This document shows, one piece after another, positions 8,022 to 16,797 of a DNA stretch of 64,000 bases. The translations under genes and the position numbers were made by a program. Source of the stretch: Seonamhaeicola sp. (GTDB lineage: Bacteria > Bacteroidota > Bacteroidia > Flavobacteriales > Flavobacteriaceae); the NCBI RefSeq assembly GCF_028281565.1, contig NZ_JANQJQ010000015.1:124001-188000 (forward strand), read 5' to 3'. Each line of letters starts with the position of its first letter. Position 1 is the stretch's first letter. The notes beneath the pieces were generated by a model. That model was not told the origin of the DNA. It saw nothing but the letters and a program-made list of their open reading frames with translations, and searched no databases.

Positions 8022-10241
8022 ATGAAGCCTTTACACGAAAAACTCAAAAACCCGATTTATTTATTTCTTATTACAGTATTATATGGTTGTATCCTAAATG
8101 CGCAATCAAAAAGTATCGATAATATCCAACAAAACAATATGGAAACCAGTATAAATAACATTATAAAACAATTGACCCTGGAAGAGAAAGTGGTCATGTG
8201 TCACGCCCAATCAAAGTTTAGCACCAAAGGCGTTGAACGATTAGGCATTCCTGAAATTTGGATGGCTGACGGTCCGCATGGTGTAAGAGCAGAGATTAGT
8301 TGGGACTCCTGGGCCTATGCCGGATGGACCAATGATTCCATTACAGCATTTCCTGCATTAACTTGTTTGGCAGCAACTTTTAACCCTGAATTAGCCGGCG
8401 ATTATGGATTCAGCCTGGGGGAAGAAGCCAGATACCGAAAAAAAGATGTATTACTTGGCCCCGGCGTTAATATATACAGAACCCCAATGAATGGCAGAAA
8501 CTTTGAATATATGGGAGAAGATCCTTTTTTAGCATCTACCATGGTGGTACCTTATATACAAGGCGTTCAAAAAAATGGTGTTGCCGCTTGTGTAAAACAC
8601 TTTGCTTTAAACAACCAGGAACATTGGCGAGATAAAATAAATGTAGAAGCCAGTGACAGGGCTCTACATGAAATTTATTTACCTGCTTTTAAGGCCGCTG
8701 TACAAGAAGCGGATGTGTGGGCTGTAATGGGTGCTTATAATAAGTTTAGAGGACAATACACGACGCACCATGAACTATTGATCAATAAGATTTTAAAAGG
8801 TGATTGGGCGTATGATGGTGTGGTCATCAGTGACTGGAGTTCAGCCCACGATACTATGGAGGCCGCTAATAACGGATTAGATATTGAAATGGGAACCGGA
8901 ACAGATGGTTTAGGGACCACCACCCTAAATCATTATGCCAATTATTTCTTAGCAAATCCCTTCCTTGAAAAGCTTAAGAGCGGAGCGATATCAGAATCTG
9001 TATTAGATGATAAAGTACGTCGTGTTTTAAGACTTCGTTTTCGCACCAATTTAAGTAAAAACAGACCCTTGGGAAGAGCCAACAATGTAGAACATCATGA
9101 GGTAGCCAGAAAAGTGGCAACAGAAGGTATCGTGTTACTAAAGAATGATAATAATTTCTTCCCGATAAAAGATGATAAAGATTTGACTATAGCCATTATA
9201 GGTGAAAATGCAACCAGATCCATGACAGCCGGAGGCGGGTCTTCAGAGTTAAAGCCAAAATTTGAAATTTCTCCTTTGGAAGGTATCAAAGCGCGTTATA
9301 AAAACGCCAGAATTTTGCATTCTATGGGCTATGAAACGGGGCCTTCCGAATATGCTAAAGTCAATCCGCCGTCTTTAGACCAGGATTCTCTAAAGGCTGA
9401 GGCCATCAAACTAGCAAAGAAAGCTGATATTGTACTATTTGTTGGTGGATTAAATAAGAGCCATTTACAGGATTGTGAAGGTGATGACAGACAACAGTAC
9501 GGCCTTCCGTTTGGTCAGGAAGATTTGATCAGAGCGATTTCAAAAGTCAATCAAAATGTTGGGTTTATTCTTTTAACAGGTAATGCTGTTGAAATGCCCT
9601 GGTTAGATCATGTAAAAGGTGTAATGCAAGCCTGGTATTTAGGCAGTATGGCAGGCCATGCTATGGCTGATGTTATTAGCGGTGATGTTAATCCTTCAGG
9701 TAAATTACCATTCACATTCCCTAAAAAATTAGAAGATAATGGTGCGCATTCTTTTGGAGAAACCTCCTATCCCGGAGTGAATTTGACCCAACATTATAAA
9801 GAAGATATTTTAGTGGGATACAGATGGCACGACACAAAACATATTGATCCGCTTTATGCATTTGGCTACGGCATGTCCTATACGTCGTTTGAAATTGAAA
9901 ACATTAAATCCGACAAAGAAAATTACCATCAAAATGACAATATAATTGTAACTTGTAATGTAACAAATACAGGAGCTAAATCCGGAGCCGAAGTCGTTCA
10001 GGTTTACATAGGCAAGCCAAAATCTAAAGTTGATCGGGCTTTAAAAGAATTAAAAGGATTTCAAAAAGTAACCTTAGAGCCAGGTCATGGAACCCATTTA
10101 AATATTGAAGTTCCCGTTAGTTCTTTAGCTTATTATGATGAAACGCTTTCTGATTGGGTTGTTGAAAAAGGGAATTATTTAATTCATGTGGGGAATGCAT
10201 CCAACAACATTTCTAAAAAAATTAAAATAAATATTAAATAG
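8022..10241 (+). CDS. Glycoside hydrolase family 3, beta-glucosidase/beta-xylosidase type
   Basis: Exo-acting beta-glycosidase, probably periplasmic, with a secretion signal ending near residue 28 (LNAQSKS). The N-terminal (beta/alpha)8 domain contains the KHF motif at 192-194 and the nucleophile Asp271 in VISDWS. The alpha/beta sandwich follows from about residue 350, and a fibronectin-III-like C-terminal domain covers about 650-739. The 739-residue length is normal for the three-domain form. It is the first plus-strand gene after the divergent intergenic region and lies 66 bases before the gntP-like gene, so the two may be cotranscribed. Which beta-linked sugar is released cannot be read from the sequence. 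Confidence 0.9.
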   Translation: MKPLHEKLKNPIYLFLITVLYGCILNAQSKSIDNIQQNNMETSINNIIKQLTLEEKVVMCHAQSKFSTKGVERLGIPEIWMADGPHGVRAEISWDSWAYAGWTNDSITAFPALTCLAATFNPELAGDYGFSLGEEARYRKKDVLLGPGVNIYRTPMNGRNFEYMGEDPFLASTMVVPYIQGVQKNGVAACVKHFALNNQEHWRDKINVEASDRALHEIYLPAFKAAVQEADVWAVMGAYNKFRGQYTTHHELLINKILKGDWAYDGVVISDWSSAHDTMEAANNGLDIEMGTGTDGLGTTTLNHYANYFLANPFLEKLKSGAISESVLDDKVRRVLRLRFRTNLSKNRPLGRANNVEHHEVARKVATEGIVLLKNDNNFFPIKDDKDLTIAIIGENATRSMTAGGGSSELKPKFEISPLEGIKARYKNARILHSMGYETGPSEYAKVNPPSLDQDSLKAEAIKLAKKADIVLFVGGLNKSHLQDCEGDDRQQYGLPFGQEDLIRAISKVNQNVGFILLTGNAVEMPWLDHVKGVMQAWYLGSMAGHAMADVISGDVNPSGKLPFTFPKKLEDNGAHSFGETSYPGVNLTQHYKEDILVGYRWHDTKHIDPLYAFGYGMSYTSFEIENIKSDKENYHQNDNIIVTCNVTNTGAKSGAEVVQVYIGKPKSKVDRALKELKGFQKVTLEPGHGTHLNIEVPVSSLAYYDETLSDWVVEKGNYLIHVGNASNNISKKIKINIK

Positions 10242-10307
10242 AAGTATTAATAGCTTTGTAATAAAGGAACCTGGTGGATCAAATTCCATCAAAAAACAGG
10301 CATACTA

Positions 10308-11651
10308 ATGATTGATCCCTTATTGATTTTTTCTGTTCTGATTGGTGTCTCTGTTTTACTTTTTCTTATTCTTAAACTTAGGATCCAAGCTTTTATTGCG
10401 CTGTTAATTGCCAGTATTGTTACCGGAATTGTGGCTGGCATGAACCCTGAAGATATTATTACTACCATGCAAGAAGGGATGGGTAGTACCCTGGGGTTTG
10501 TAGCGGTGGTAGTTGGCTTGGGAGCCATGTTCGGTGCCATTTTGGAATACTCAGGCGGTGCAGAGGCATTGGCCGGTTATCTGTTAAATAAGTTTGGAGA
10601 AAAGAACGCTTCGTGGGCTTTGGTAATCTCAGGTTTTTTTATTGCTATTCCAGTATTTTTCGATGTAGCGTTTATTATTTTGGTGCCGTTGATATATTCT
10701 TTACAGCGAAAAACAAAAAAATCCATCCTGCTTTATGCCATACCCCTCCTTGCCGGCTTAGCAGTTACACACGCCTACATCCCACCTACGCCAGGCCCTG
10801 TTGCCGTAGCCGATATATTAAAGGCAGATCTTGGCTGGGTCATTTTATTTGGTTTTATCACCGGTATTCCAACTGCTATTTTAAGCGGCCCCGTTTTTGC
10901 CAGATATATTTCAAAGAAGATCCATGTGGAAGCTCCAAAAATTTATGCAGATAAAGAGGACGTTAAAAACTATCCCGGTATAGGTTTAATACTTTCTATA
11001 ATTGGAATTCCCATTGTATTGATCGTAGGAAACACGGTTTTAAACAGTCCGTTATTTCCGGAAGGAACTATTTCTGACAGTTTAAAATTATGGCTTAAAA
11101 TGATTGGACACCCCTTTACAGCTCTAATTATTGCCAATCTTATGGCCTGGTATTTATTGGGCTTAAAAAGAGGGGTTAAAAAGGAGCCGTTGTTAAAGAT
11201 CACCACCAAATCCATGGAGTCCGCTGGCGTCATTATTTTATTAACCGGGGCGGGTGGCGTTTTTAAACAGATGTTGGTTAATACAGGAACAGGAGAAATG
11301 CTGGCCAATTACTTTGCCGATAAGGGAATAAGCATCCTTCTTTTTGCTTTTGTAGCTGCCGCTATAGTTAGGATCCTTCAGGGTTCCGCTACGGTTGCTA
11401 TGATCACTTCAGCCGGAATAACTGCGCCCCTTCTGGGTTTAGACACTTCAGACATTGATAAAGCTCTATTGGTTATTGCTATTGCTTCGGGAGCATCTAT
11501 TTTATCTCACGTAAATGATAGCGGGTTTTGGCTGGTAAGTAAATACCTTGGCATTACCGAAAAACAAACGTTCAGAAGCTGGACCGTAATGACCACTATT
11601 GTTGCTCTTGTAGGGTTTTCTTCGGTCTTTATTTGTTCTTTAATTTTTTAG
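10308..11651 (+). CDS. GntP-family gluconate/sugar-acid:proton symporter
   Basis: Inner-membrane permease of 447 residues with about 12 hydrophobic segments over its whole length. Typical GntP features include a glycine-rich early segment (GFVAVVVGLGAMFGAILEYSGG), HAYIPPTPGPVAVA around residues 155-168 and SGASILSHVNDSGFWL near the C-terminus. The family imports gluconate and related sugar acids such as ketogluconate, idonate or glycerate. Its place between GH3 and the SusCD cluster suggests uptake of an acidic monosaccharide produced by the periplasmic hydrolases (inference). It converges with the FG-GAP lipoprotein gene, with only 11 bases between the two stop codons. Confidence 0.9.
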   Translation: MIDPLLIFSVLIGVSVLLFLILKLRIQAFIALLIASIVTGIVAGMNPEDIITTMQEGMGSTLGFVAVVVGLGAMFGAILEYSGGAEALAGYLLNKFGEKNASWALVISGFFIAIPVFFDVAFIILVPLIYSLQRKTKKSILLYAIPLLAGLAVTHAYIPPTPGPVAVADILKADLGWVILFGFITGIPTAILSGPVFARYISKKIHVEAPKIYADKEDVKNYPGIGLILSIIGIPIVLIVGNTVLNSPLFPEGTISDSLKLWLKMIGHPFTALIIANLMAWYLLGLKRGVKKEPLLKITTKSMESAGVIILLTGAGGVFKQMLVNTGTGEMLANYFADKGISILLFAFVAAAIVRILQGSATVAMITSAGITAPLLGLDTSDIDKALLVIAIASGASILSHVNDSGFWLVSKYLGITEKQTFRSWTVMTTIVALVGFSSVFICSLIF

Positions 11652-11662
11652 CCCACACGCTT

Positions 11663-14600
11663 TCAATTTAAAACTTTAATGAATTGAAAGTCATCATTGT
11701 TTTTGGCAACTATGATGTATTTCTTATTATTAATTATGATCTCTTTCATATCTTTTACATCGCCCGGAGCGTAAAATCCGCTTTTCATAACGGGCACACT
11801 ATTAAATTGGCCCTGGCCATTTCCTTTTAAAAACAGTCCGTAACTGGCATCGTTCCTTGGGGTTTCCACTTCAGAATTATATAGGTTTCCGGCTATTAGA
11901 GCATCCAAATGGCCATCTTTATCATAATCATTTACCAATATACCATTGATGCTGGAAAATTGGCTTTCAACTGGAAGTTCATGAATAATGAAGGCGCCGT
12001 TGTCATTCTCCAAATAAATACTGGCAAAAGATTTGACCTGGTAATGTAATGCGTTTTCCAGGTTTTCTTTTCCGTAAACATCAACTAAAGTAGCTTCAGA
12101 GAAACCCTGATAGTTTTTAAATTTTTGCTTTATTCCCGGTATTTGCTGTGAGGAGCATTCCCGTCCTCTTAGCGGGTATTGTTCTCCTTCGTTATAATAA
12201 CTTAAAACAATATCCTGCTGATTATTCTTATCAAAATCATTCGCGTAAATATCAAAGGTTTCGTCCTCGGTGGCTTTGTATTTATAGTTTAACCCGTTGT
12301 TACCGATAATGTAATCCATATCACCGTCCTGATCAAAATCACCCTGGTTTATATTCCACCACCAACCTCTGGTATCATTGGTTAACCCATAGGCTTCTGA
12401 AACATCCTTAAATGTGCCTTTATTATTTTCAAAAACCTTGACAGGCATCCATTCGCCAACTATGATAATATCTTGCCAGGAGTCCTTATTAAAATCGGTA
12501 ATAACAGCACTTGTAGCCATTCCTAAATCTTTAAAAAATGGTGCTATTTGCTCTGTTACGTTTTCAAAGTTCACAGCGGACTCATCAGACCTGTTTTTTA
12601 ATAAATAGCTGGAGGCAGGAGCCGGATATTTTCCGGGGATCTGCCTTCCTAAAACAAGCAAGTCTTTTTTACCGTCTTTATTATAGTCTAATTCCAAAAC
12701 TTTAGAACCACTGGAATAAAATTTGGGCAACGCATCTTTTGCTTTTTTGAAATGTCCCTGTCCATCATTTAAATATATCCTGTCCTGTAACATTTCCGAC
12801 TGTTCAGCATACTCATAACCACCGCTTACTACGTATAAATCCTGATCGCCGTCATTATCGGCATCAAAGAATAAAGCACCTAAGTCTTCCGATAGTTTAT
12901 CTTTTTCTATGGCTTCAATACGATGTTCATTAAACCCTGATGGATGTTGTACATACATGCTTGCCGGCAACCCAAAAGAACCTCCTATAAAATAATCATC
13001 TAACCCATCATTATTAATGTCTGCCACAGCTAAAGCCGGCCCAAGTGTTGACATTTTATGAGGTAATAAAACCTGTTTATCAAAATCATTAACATCGTTT
13101 TCCTGATGCCTATGATTTGGAAATATATTTTGAGACGTTGCAAAGACCTGTTGCGAATGATCTGTTTTAACCAATTCTGCCCCCGTAACCTCTGAATATT
13201 GAATGATTAATTCCTGATTTACTGCAATGTTTTTTAACAACTGGGTGTTTCCGTTATGCCATATAATCTTTAAGCTATCTATCTGTGTGTTTTGGCCCAG
13301 TCCGAAATGCAATTTGGGTGCTACGGATGACTGAAACCCCCTTGTTAAGGTTAATTCCTGTACCTGTGTATTATTTTGAGAGTACAAATAAACACGATTG
13401 CCCAAACCAAATTTGTTATTAGAATCACCCCTAAATTTTACTTGCAAATAGTTGTTTTGATCACTCTTATTTTCAAAAAGCGTAGCTTCTTCATCAATAT
13501 TATTTATAATGATCTCTAAATCACCATCATTGTCTAAGTCTGCATATACCGCACCGTTTGAAAAGCCTTTATGTTCAATCCCCCAATTTTTATTTACACG
13601 CTCAAAACCTAAATTGCCTGAATTTCTGAACATCACATTGTCTATCTTTTCAGAAGGTATCATATTGGTTTTTTCTAAAAGCGAGTATTTATCGAATTCT
13701 TTGTTCCCTATGTTATTAAAGAAATCTTTGTTGTTAACTTCTCTTCTGGTACCATTGGTAACAAACAAGTCTTTGAGCCCGTCATTATCAAAATCCGCAA
13801 TTAAAGGCCCCCAACTCCAATCGGTAGATGAAGTCCCTGACAGCCTTGATATGTTAGAAAATTTTGGAACCCCGTTTTCCAATAAACCTGAATTTAGCTG
13901 CAAACTATTTTGCATGTATTGGTAATGAAATCCGTAAAAAACGGTTTCAAAAAAAAGCCTGGGATTCATACTTGCCATATTAGCCTTTTGACGCCGGTTG
14001 TTATCAGAATCCATATCAACCTGGAAAATATCCAGCAAACCATCATTATTAATATCGGCAATATCAATGCCCATACCGTAAAAAGCCGTCTGAGAAGTGG
14101 CTTCTTTCACAACTTCTTTAAAGGTACCGTCATGATTGTTTATATAAAAGAAATCCGGAATACTGTAATCATTGGAGACATATAGGTCCTGCCACCCGTC
14201 ATTATTGATATCCGCTGCCGTGACTCCTAATGAAAAACTATAATTTTTTACACCGGCTGCTTCTGTAACGTCAGTAAAGGTGTCCCCGTCATTTCTATAT
14301 AGTTTATCGGACTCCTGGTCTGTAACATTGTCCATTCTGTTTTTGTAGACCATGTTTGAGGTTGACGGATGTGCCATAGGATAATTGGCAACATACAGAT
14401 CCAGATCACCATCATTGTCATAATCAAAAAAACTGGCCTGAACAGAATTAGCCGTATCATCAATGTTATATTGTTTGGCTTTTTCAGTAAATGAGAGATC
14501 TTTATTGTTGATAAATAGCTGGTTGTTCTTAACGCCATCTTTTCCTGCAACAGAACAGTAAATGTCTAAATAACCGTCGTTATTTACATCCGCCATGGTA

Positions 14601-14950
14601 ACACCTGTATACCACCTGTCATCCCCTGTTATATTGGCCTTTTGAGAGATGTCTTCAAATTGCAGGTTACCTTTATTTAAGTATAGTTTATTTTTTACCT
14701 GGTTGCCTGTAAAGAAAATATCCTCTAACCCATCATTATTGATGTCGCCCACAGCAACGCCACCACCCATATAGATGGACGTGTATTTGAAATAATTTAA
14801 AGAATCGGTTTCCTGTAAATTATTGCTAAAGTGAATATTGGTTTTGCTCGAAGGCACTTTATTGAATAGCGTGTTGCTATGGCCGTTATCCTTTTTAGAT
14901 GTACAGCCGGCAACTAATAACAAAACTAAAATGAAGAAAACTCTAAGCAT
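11663..14950 (-). CDS. FG-GAP/VCBS repeat lipoprotein with ASPIC/UnbV-type regions
   Basis: A 1095-residue surface or periplasmic lipoprotein. The signal ends LLVAGC with the lipidated Cys at residue 16. Many DxNxDGxxD calcium-loop repeats follow, such as GDINNDGLEDIF, DYDNDGDLDLY and DFDNDGLKDLF, consistent with integrin-like beta-propellers. The segment around 495-580 (NYLQVKFRGDSNNKFGLG, then TLTRGFQSSVAPKLHFGLG) matches the ASPIC/UnbV domain. A second propeller block fills the C-terminal half. Proteins of this kind are often next to SusCD pairs and are thought to bind glycan at the surface; no enzymatic residues can be assigned. It lies 287 bases downstream of susD, behind a terminator and a repeat, so it may have its own promoter. 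Confidence 0.85.
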   Translation of the reverse strand: MLRVFFILVLLLVAGCTSKKDNGHSNTLFNKVPSSKTNIHFSNNLQETDSLNYFKYTSIYMGGGVAVGDINNDGLEDIFFTGNQVKNKLYLNKGNLQFEDISQKANITGDDRWYTGVTMADVNNDGYLDIYCSVAGKDGVKNNQLFINNKDLSFTEKAKQYNIDDTANSVQASFFDYDNDGDLDLYVANYPMAHPSTSNMVYKNRMDNVTDQESDKLYRNDGDTFTDVTEAAGVKNYSFSLGVTAADINNDGWQDLYVSNDYSIPDFFYINNHDGTFKEVVKEATSQTAFYGMGIDIADINNDGLLDIFQVDMDSDNNRRQKANMASMNPRLFFETVFYGFHYQYMQNSLQLNSGLLENGVPKFSNISRLSGTSSTDWSWGPLIADFDNDGLKDLFVTNGTRREVNNKDFFNNIGNKEFDKYSLLEKTNMIPSEKIDNVMFRNSGNLGFERVNKNWGIEHKGFSNGAVYADLDNDGDLEIIINNIDEEATLFENKSDQNNYLQVKFRGDSNNKFGLGNRVYLYSQNNTQVQELTLTRGFQSSVAPKLHFGLGQNTQIDSLKIIWHNGNTQLLKNIAVNQELIIQYSEVTGAELVKTDHSQQVFATSQNIFPNHRHQENDVNDFDKQVLLPHKMSTLGPALAVADINNDGLDDYFIGGSFGLPASMYVQHPSGFNEHRIEAIEKDKLSEDLGALFFDADNDGDQDLYVVSGGYEYAEQSEMLQDRIYLNDGQGHFKKAKDALPKFYSSGSKVLELDYNKDGKKDLLVLGRQIPGKYPAPASSYLLKNRSDESAVNFENVTEQIAPFFKDLGMATSAVITDFNKDSWQDIIIVGEWMPVKVFENNKGTFKDVSEAYGLTNDTRGWWWNINQGDFDQDGDMDYIIGNNGLNYKYKATEDETFDIYANDFDKNNQQDIVLSYYNEGEQYPLRGRECSSQQIPGIKQKFKNYQGFSEATLVDVYGKENLENALHYQVKSFASIYLENDNGAFIIHELPVESQFSSINGILVNDYDKDGHLDALIAGNLYNSEVETPRNDASYGLFLKGNGQGQFNSVPVMKSGFYAPGDVKDMKEIIINNKKYIIVAKNNDDFQFIKVLN

Positions 14951-14998
14951 AACATTATTTTATTATGGTAATATTCCGTTTGCGTTTTGATTAAATTC

Positions 14999-15119
14999 TG
15001 TCAATTCGAGTGAATTTTACGATTGAAATAAGTAAAATTTGTATCGAGAATAAGAATTTTTAGCTTTTTAGGGAGTTCTCGATACGATTTTTCATGCCTC
15101 AAAATCACTCGAACTGACA
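14999..15119. repeat. Large imperfect palindrome with TGTCA/TGACA ends
   Basis: The left arm begins TGTCAATTCGAGTGA and later reads TTGTATCGAGAA. The right arm starts TTCTCGATACGA and ends TCACTCGAACTGACA. The arms are complementary with small internal insertions, so the 121 bases can fold into one long interrupted hairpin. It lies between susD and the FG-GAP gene and belongs to the same terminal-sequence class as the other TGTCA/TGACA elements here. Confidence 0.6.
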
Positions 15120-15163
15120 TAAAATACCATTTTGATTCAAAATTCACAACGGGTTGTAATATA

Positions 15164-15203
15164 AAAAATAAAGCAGTATGGGATTTACCACACTGCTTTT
15201 TAT
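15164..15203 (-). terminator. Rho-independent terminator after susD
   Basis: AAAGCAGT and ACTGCTTT form the base of a stem, with TGG/CCA pairing further in around a short loop. On the minus strand the stem is followed by a T-rich run. It lies about 35 bases after the susD stop and probably ends the susCD transcript. Confidence 0.7.
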
Positions 15204-15237
15204 TCCAAGTAAAAAACTAAACAAAATTACTCAAAAC

Positions 15238-16779
15238 TTAGTATCCCGGGTTCTGGTCTGCTACTGTTAATTCAGAGTTCTTATCTATTTCTGTGATAGG
15301 AATAGGGAACAAATCATTTGTAGAAGTATAGCCAGTTCCTGAAAGTTCGGTAGAAGCTCTGCCCCAACGTACTAAATCCCAAAAACGTTGGCCTTCATGT
15401 GCTAATTCTAAAAACTTTTCGCTAACAATGGCTTCAAATAAGTCAGTACCGGATAAGGTAGCGCTTACATCTGCCAAACCAGCTCTATTTCTTACTTTGT
15501 TTAACTCGGTTCTGGCATTTGAGTCCTGTCCTGCCTGATTATACGCCTCTGCAGCAAGTAATAATACTTCGGCATAACGGAACAGTCTGAAGTTCGTACT
15601 ATAGTTTAATTCTCTAACGCCTCCGGGACTGGTGTCTTCTGCTTTTGTAGCATATTTAATTCTTATAGCACCTTCATAATCCCAAATAGATCCGCCAGTA
15701 GCAGCAGATGGGTCAACGGCACCTCCGGCAGCTATTAATTCAGCTTCTGTCATCAGGGTAGCAGCTTTTCTGTTAACATCACCGGCAGCATCAAATGCAC
15801 TAGCCAATTTTGCAGTGGGTAAGTTAAAGCCCCAACCATTTAAAAGCCCGGTTCCTGTTAGGTCAAAAATACCGTCACCTCTGGGGCCCATAAGTTGAAT
15901 ATGAAGATTGCTTTCATTTCTTCCGCCCCAGGCAATATTACCCCAATCTCTTGCTGTAGTTGAAACAAATCCTAATTCAAATAATGATTCAATCCCAAAT
16001 TCATTGTTGATGCTCCATACGTCTGCCGGATTAGGTTCCAGGTCGTGAGCAGCATTAGAAATGACACTTTGAAAATGTGGAATGGCTTCAGAATATTTTT
16101 CCTGGAAAACCAATACTTTGCCCATTAAAGCTTCAGCAGTTCCTTTTGATACCCTAAAGTTATCTGATAGGGCTGCCTTGTCCGGTAAAGACGCAATAGC
16201 ATCGGTTAAATCACTTTCTATCTGAGCATAGACAGCAGATCTTGGAGACTTTGCAAGCCCAAAATCTTCCGCCACTTCCGGCACTGTTAATCTTAAAGGA
16301 ATATCTCCAAACATGGTTGTTAGCTCAAAAAAGCACCAGGCTCTCATAAATTTAGCCTCGGCCAACGCTCTGTCTTTATTACTTAAACTACTGTCTTTAA
16401 TATTTTCAATAACCAAGTTAGATAAGGCAATCGTTCTATAGAACAGATCCCAGATACTTGCTATGGAAGCATTAGATGAAGACACATCAGTATAATCATC
16501 AATATCCTGTAATTGCTGCTGATCTCCGGAGTTACCGCCTGCAGCATTAGCATCATCCCCGGGTAACAGTTTTACAAAATAAGCACTGTGCCAATCTCTA
16601 CTATAATTGTGTTGCATGAGATCATAGATACCAATGATGGCAGTTTCTACATTCGCTTCTTCAAGAAAATAAGTATCCAGATCTTCTACGTTCAATCTCG
16701 GATTGGTAGTAAATTCATCATCACAGGAGAACGTCCCTAAAAAGGCTATAGCTATAAATGTTAATATTACTTTTTTCAT
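15238..16779 (-). CDS. SusD-family outer-membrane glycan-binding lipoprotein
   Basis: Surface lipoprotein that caps the SusC transporter and binds oligosaccharide. The signal ends LGTFSC with the lipid Cys at residue 19. The 513-residue length, the early DLDTYF...EANVETAIIGIYDLM segment, the AEAKFMRAWCFFEL helix and the C-terminal ELAHEGQRFWDLVRWG motif are typical of the RagB/SusD family. It starts 18 bases after the susC stop and is clearly cotranscribed with it. Which glycan it binds cannot be deduced from sequence. Confidence 0.95.
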   Translation of the reverse strand: MKKVILTFIAIAFLGTFSCDDEFTTNPRLNVEDLDTYFLEEANVETAIIGIYDLMQHNYSRDWHSAYFVKLLPGDDANAAGGNSGDQQQLQDIDDYTDVSSSNASIASIWDLFYRTIALSNLVIENIKDSSLSNKDRALAEAKFMRAWCFFELTTMFGDIPLRLTVPEVAEDFGLAKSPRSAVYAQIESDLTDAIASLPDKAALSDNFRVSKGTAEALMGKVLVFQEKYSEAIPHFQSVISNAAHDLEPNPADVWSINNEFGIESLFELGFVSTTARDWGNIAWGGRNESNLHIQLMGPRGDGIFDLTGTGLLNGWGFNLPTAKLASAFDAAGDVNRKAATLMTEAELIAAGGAVDPSAATGGSIWDYEGAIRIKYATKAEDTSPGGVRELNYSTNFRLFRYAEVLLLAAEAYNQAGQDSNARTELNKVRNRAGLADVSATLSGTDLFEAIVSEKFLELAHEGQRFWDLVRWGRASTELSGTGYTSTNDLFPIPITEIDKNSELTVADQNPGY

Positions 16780-16797
16780 AATTATTCTTTTTTTGTA

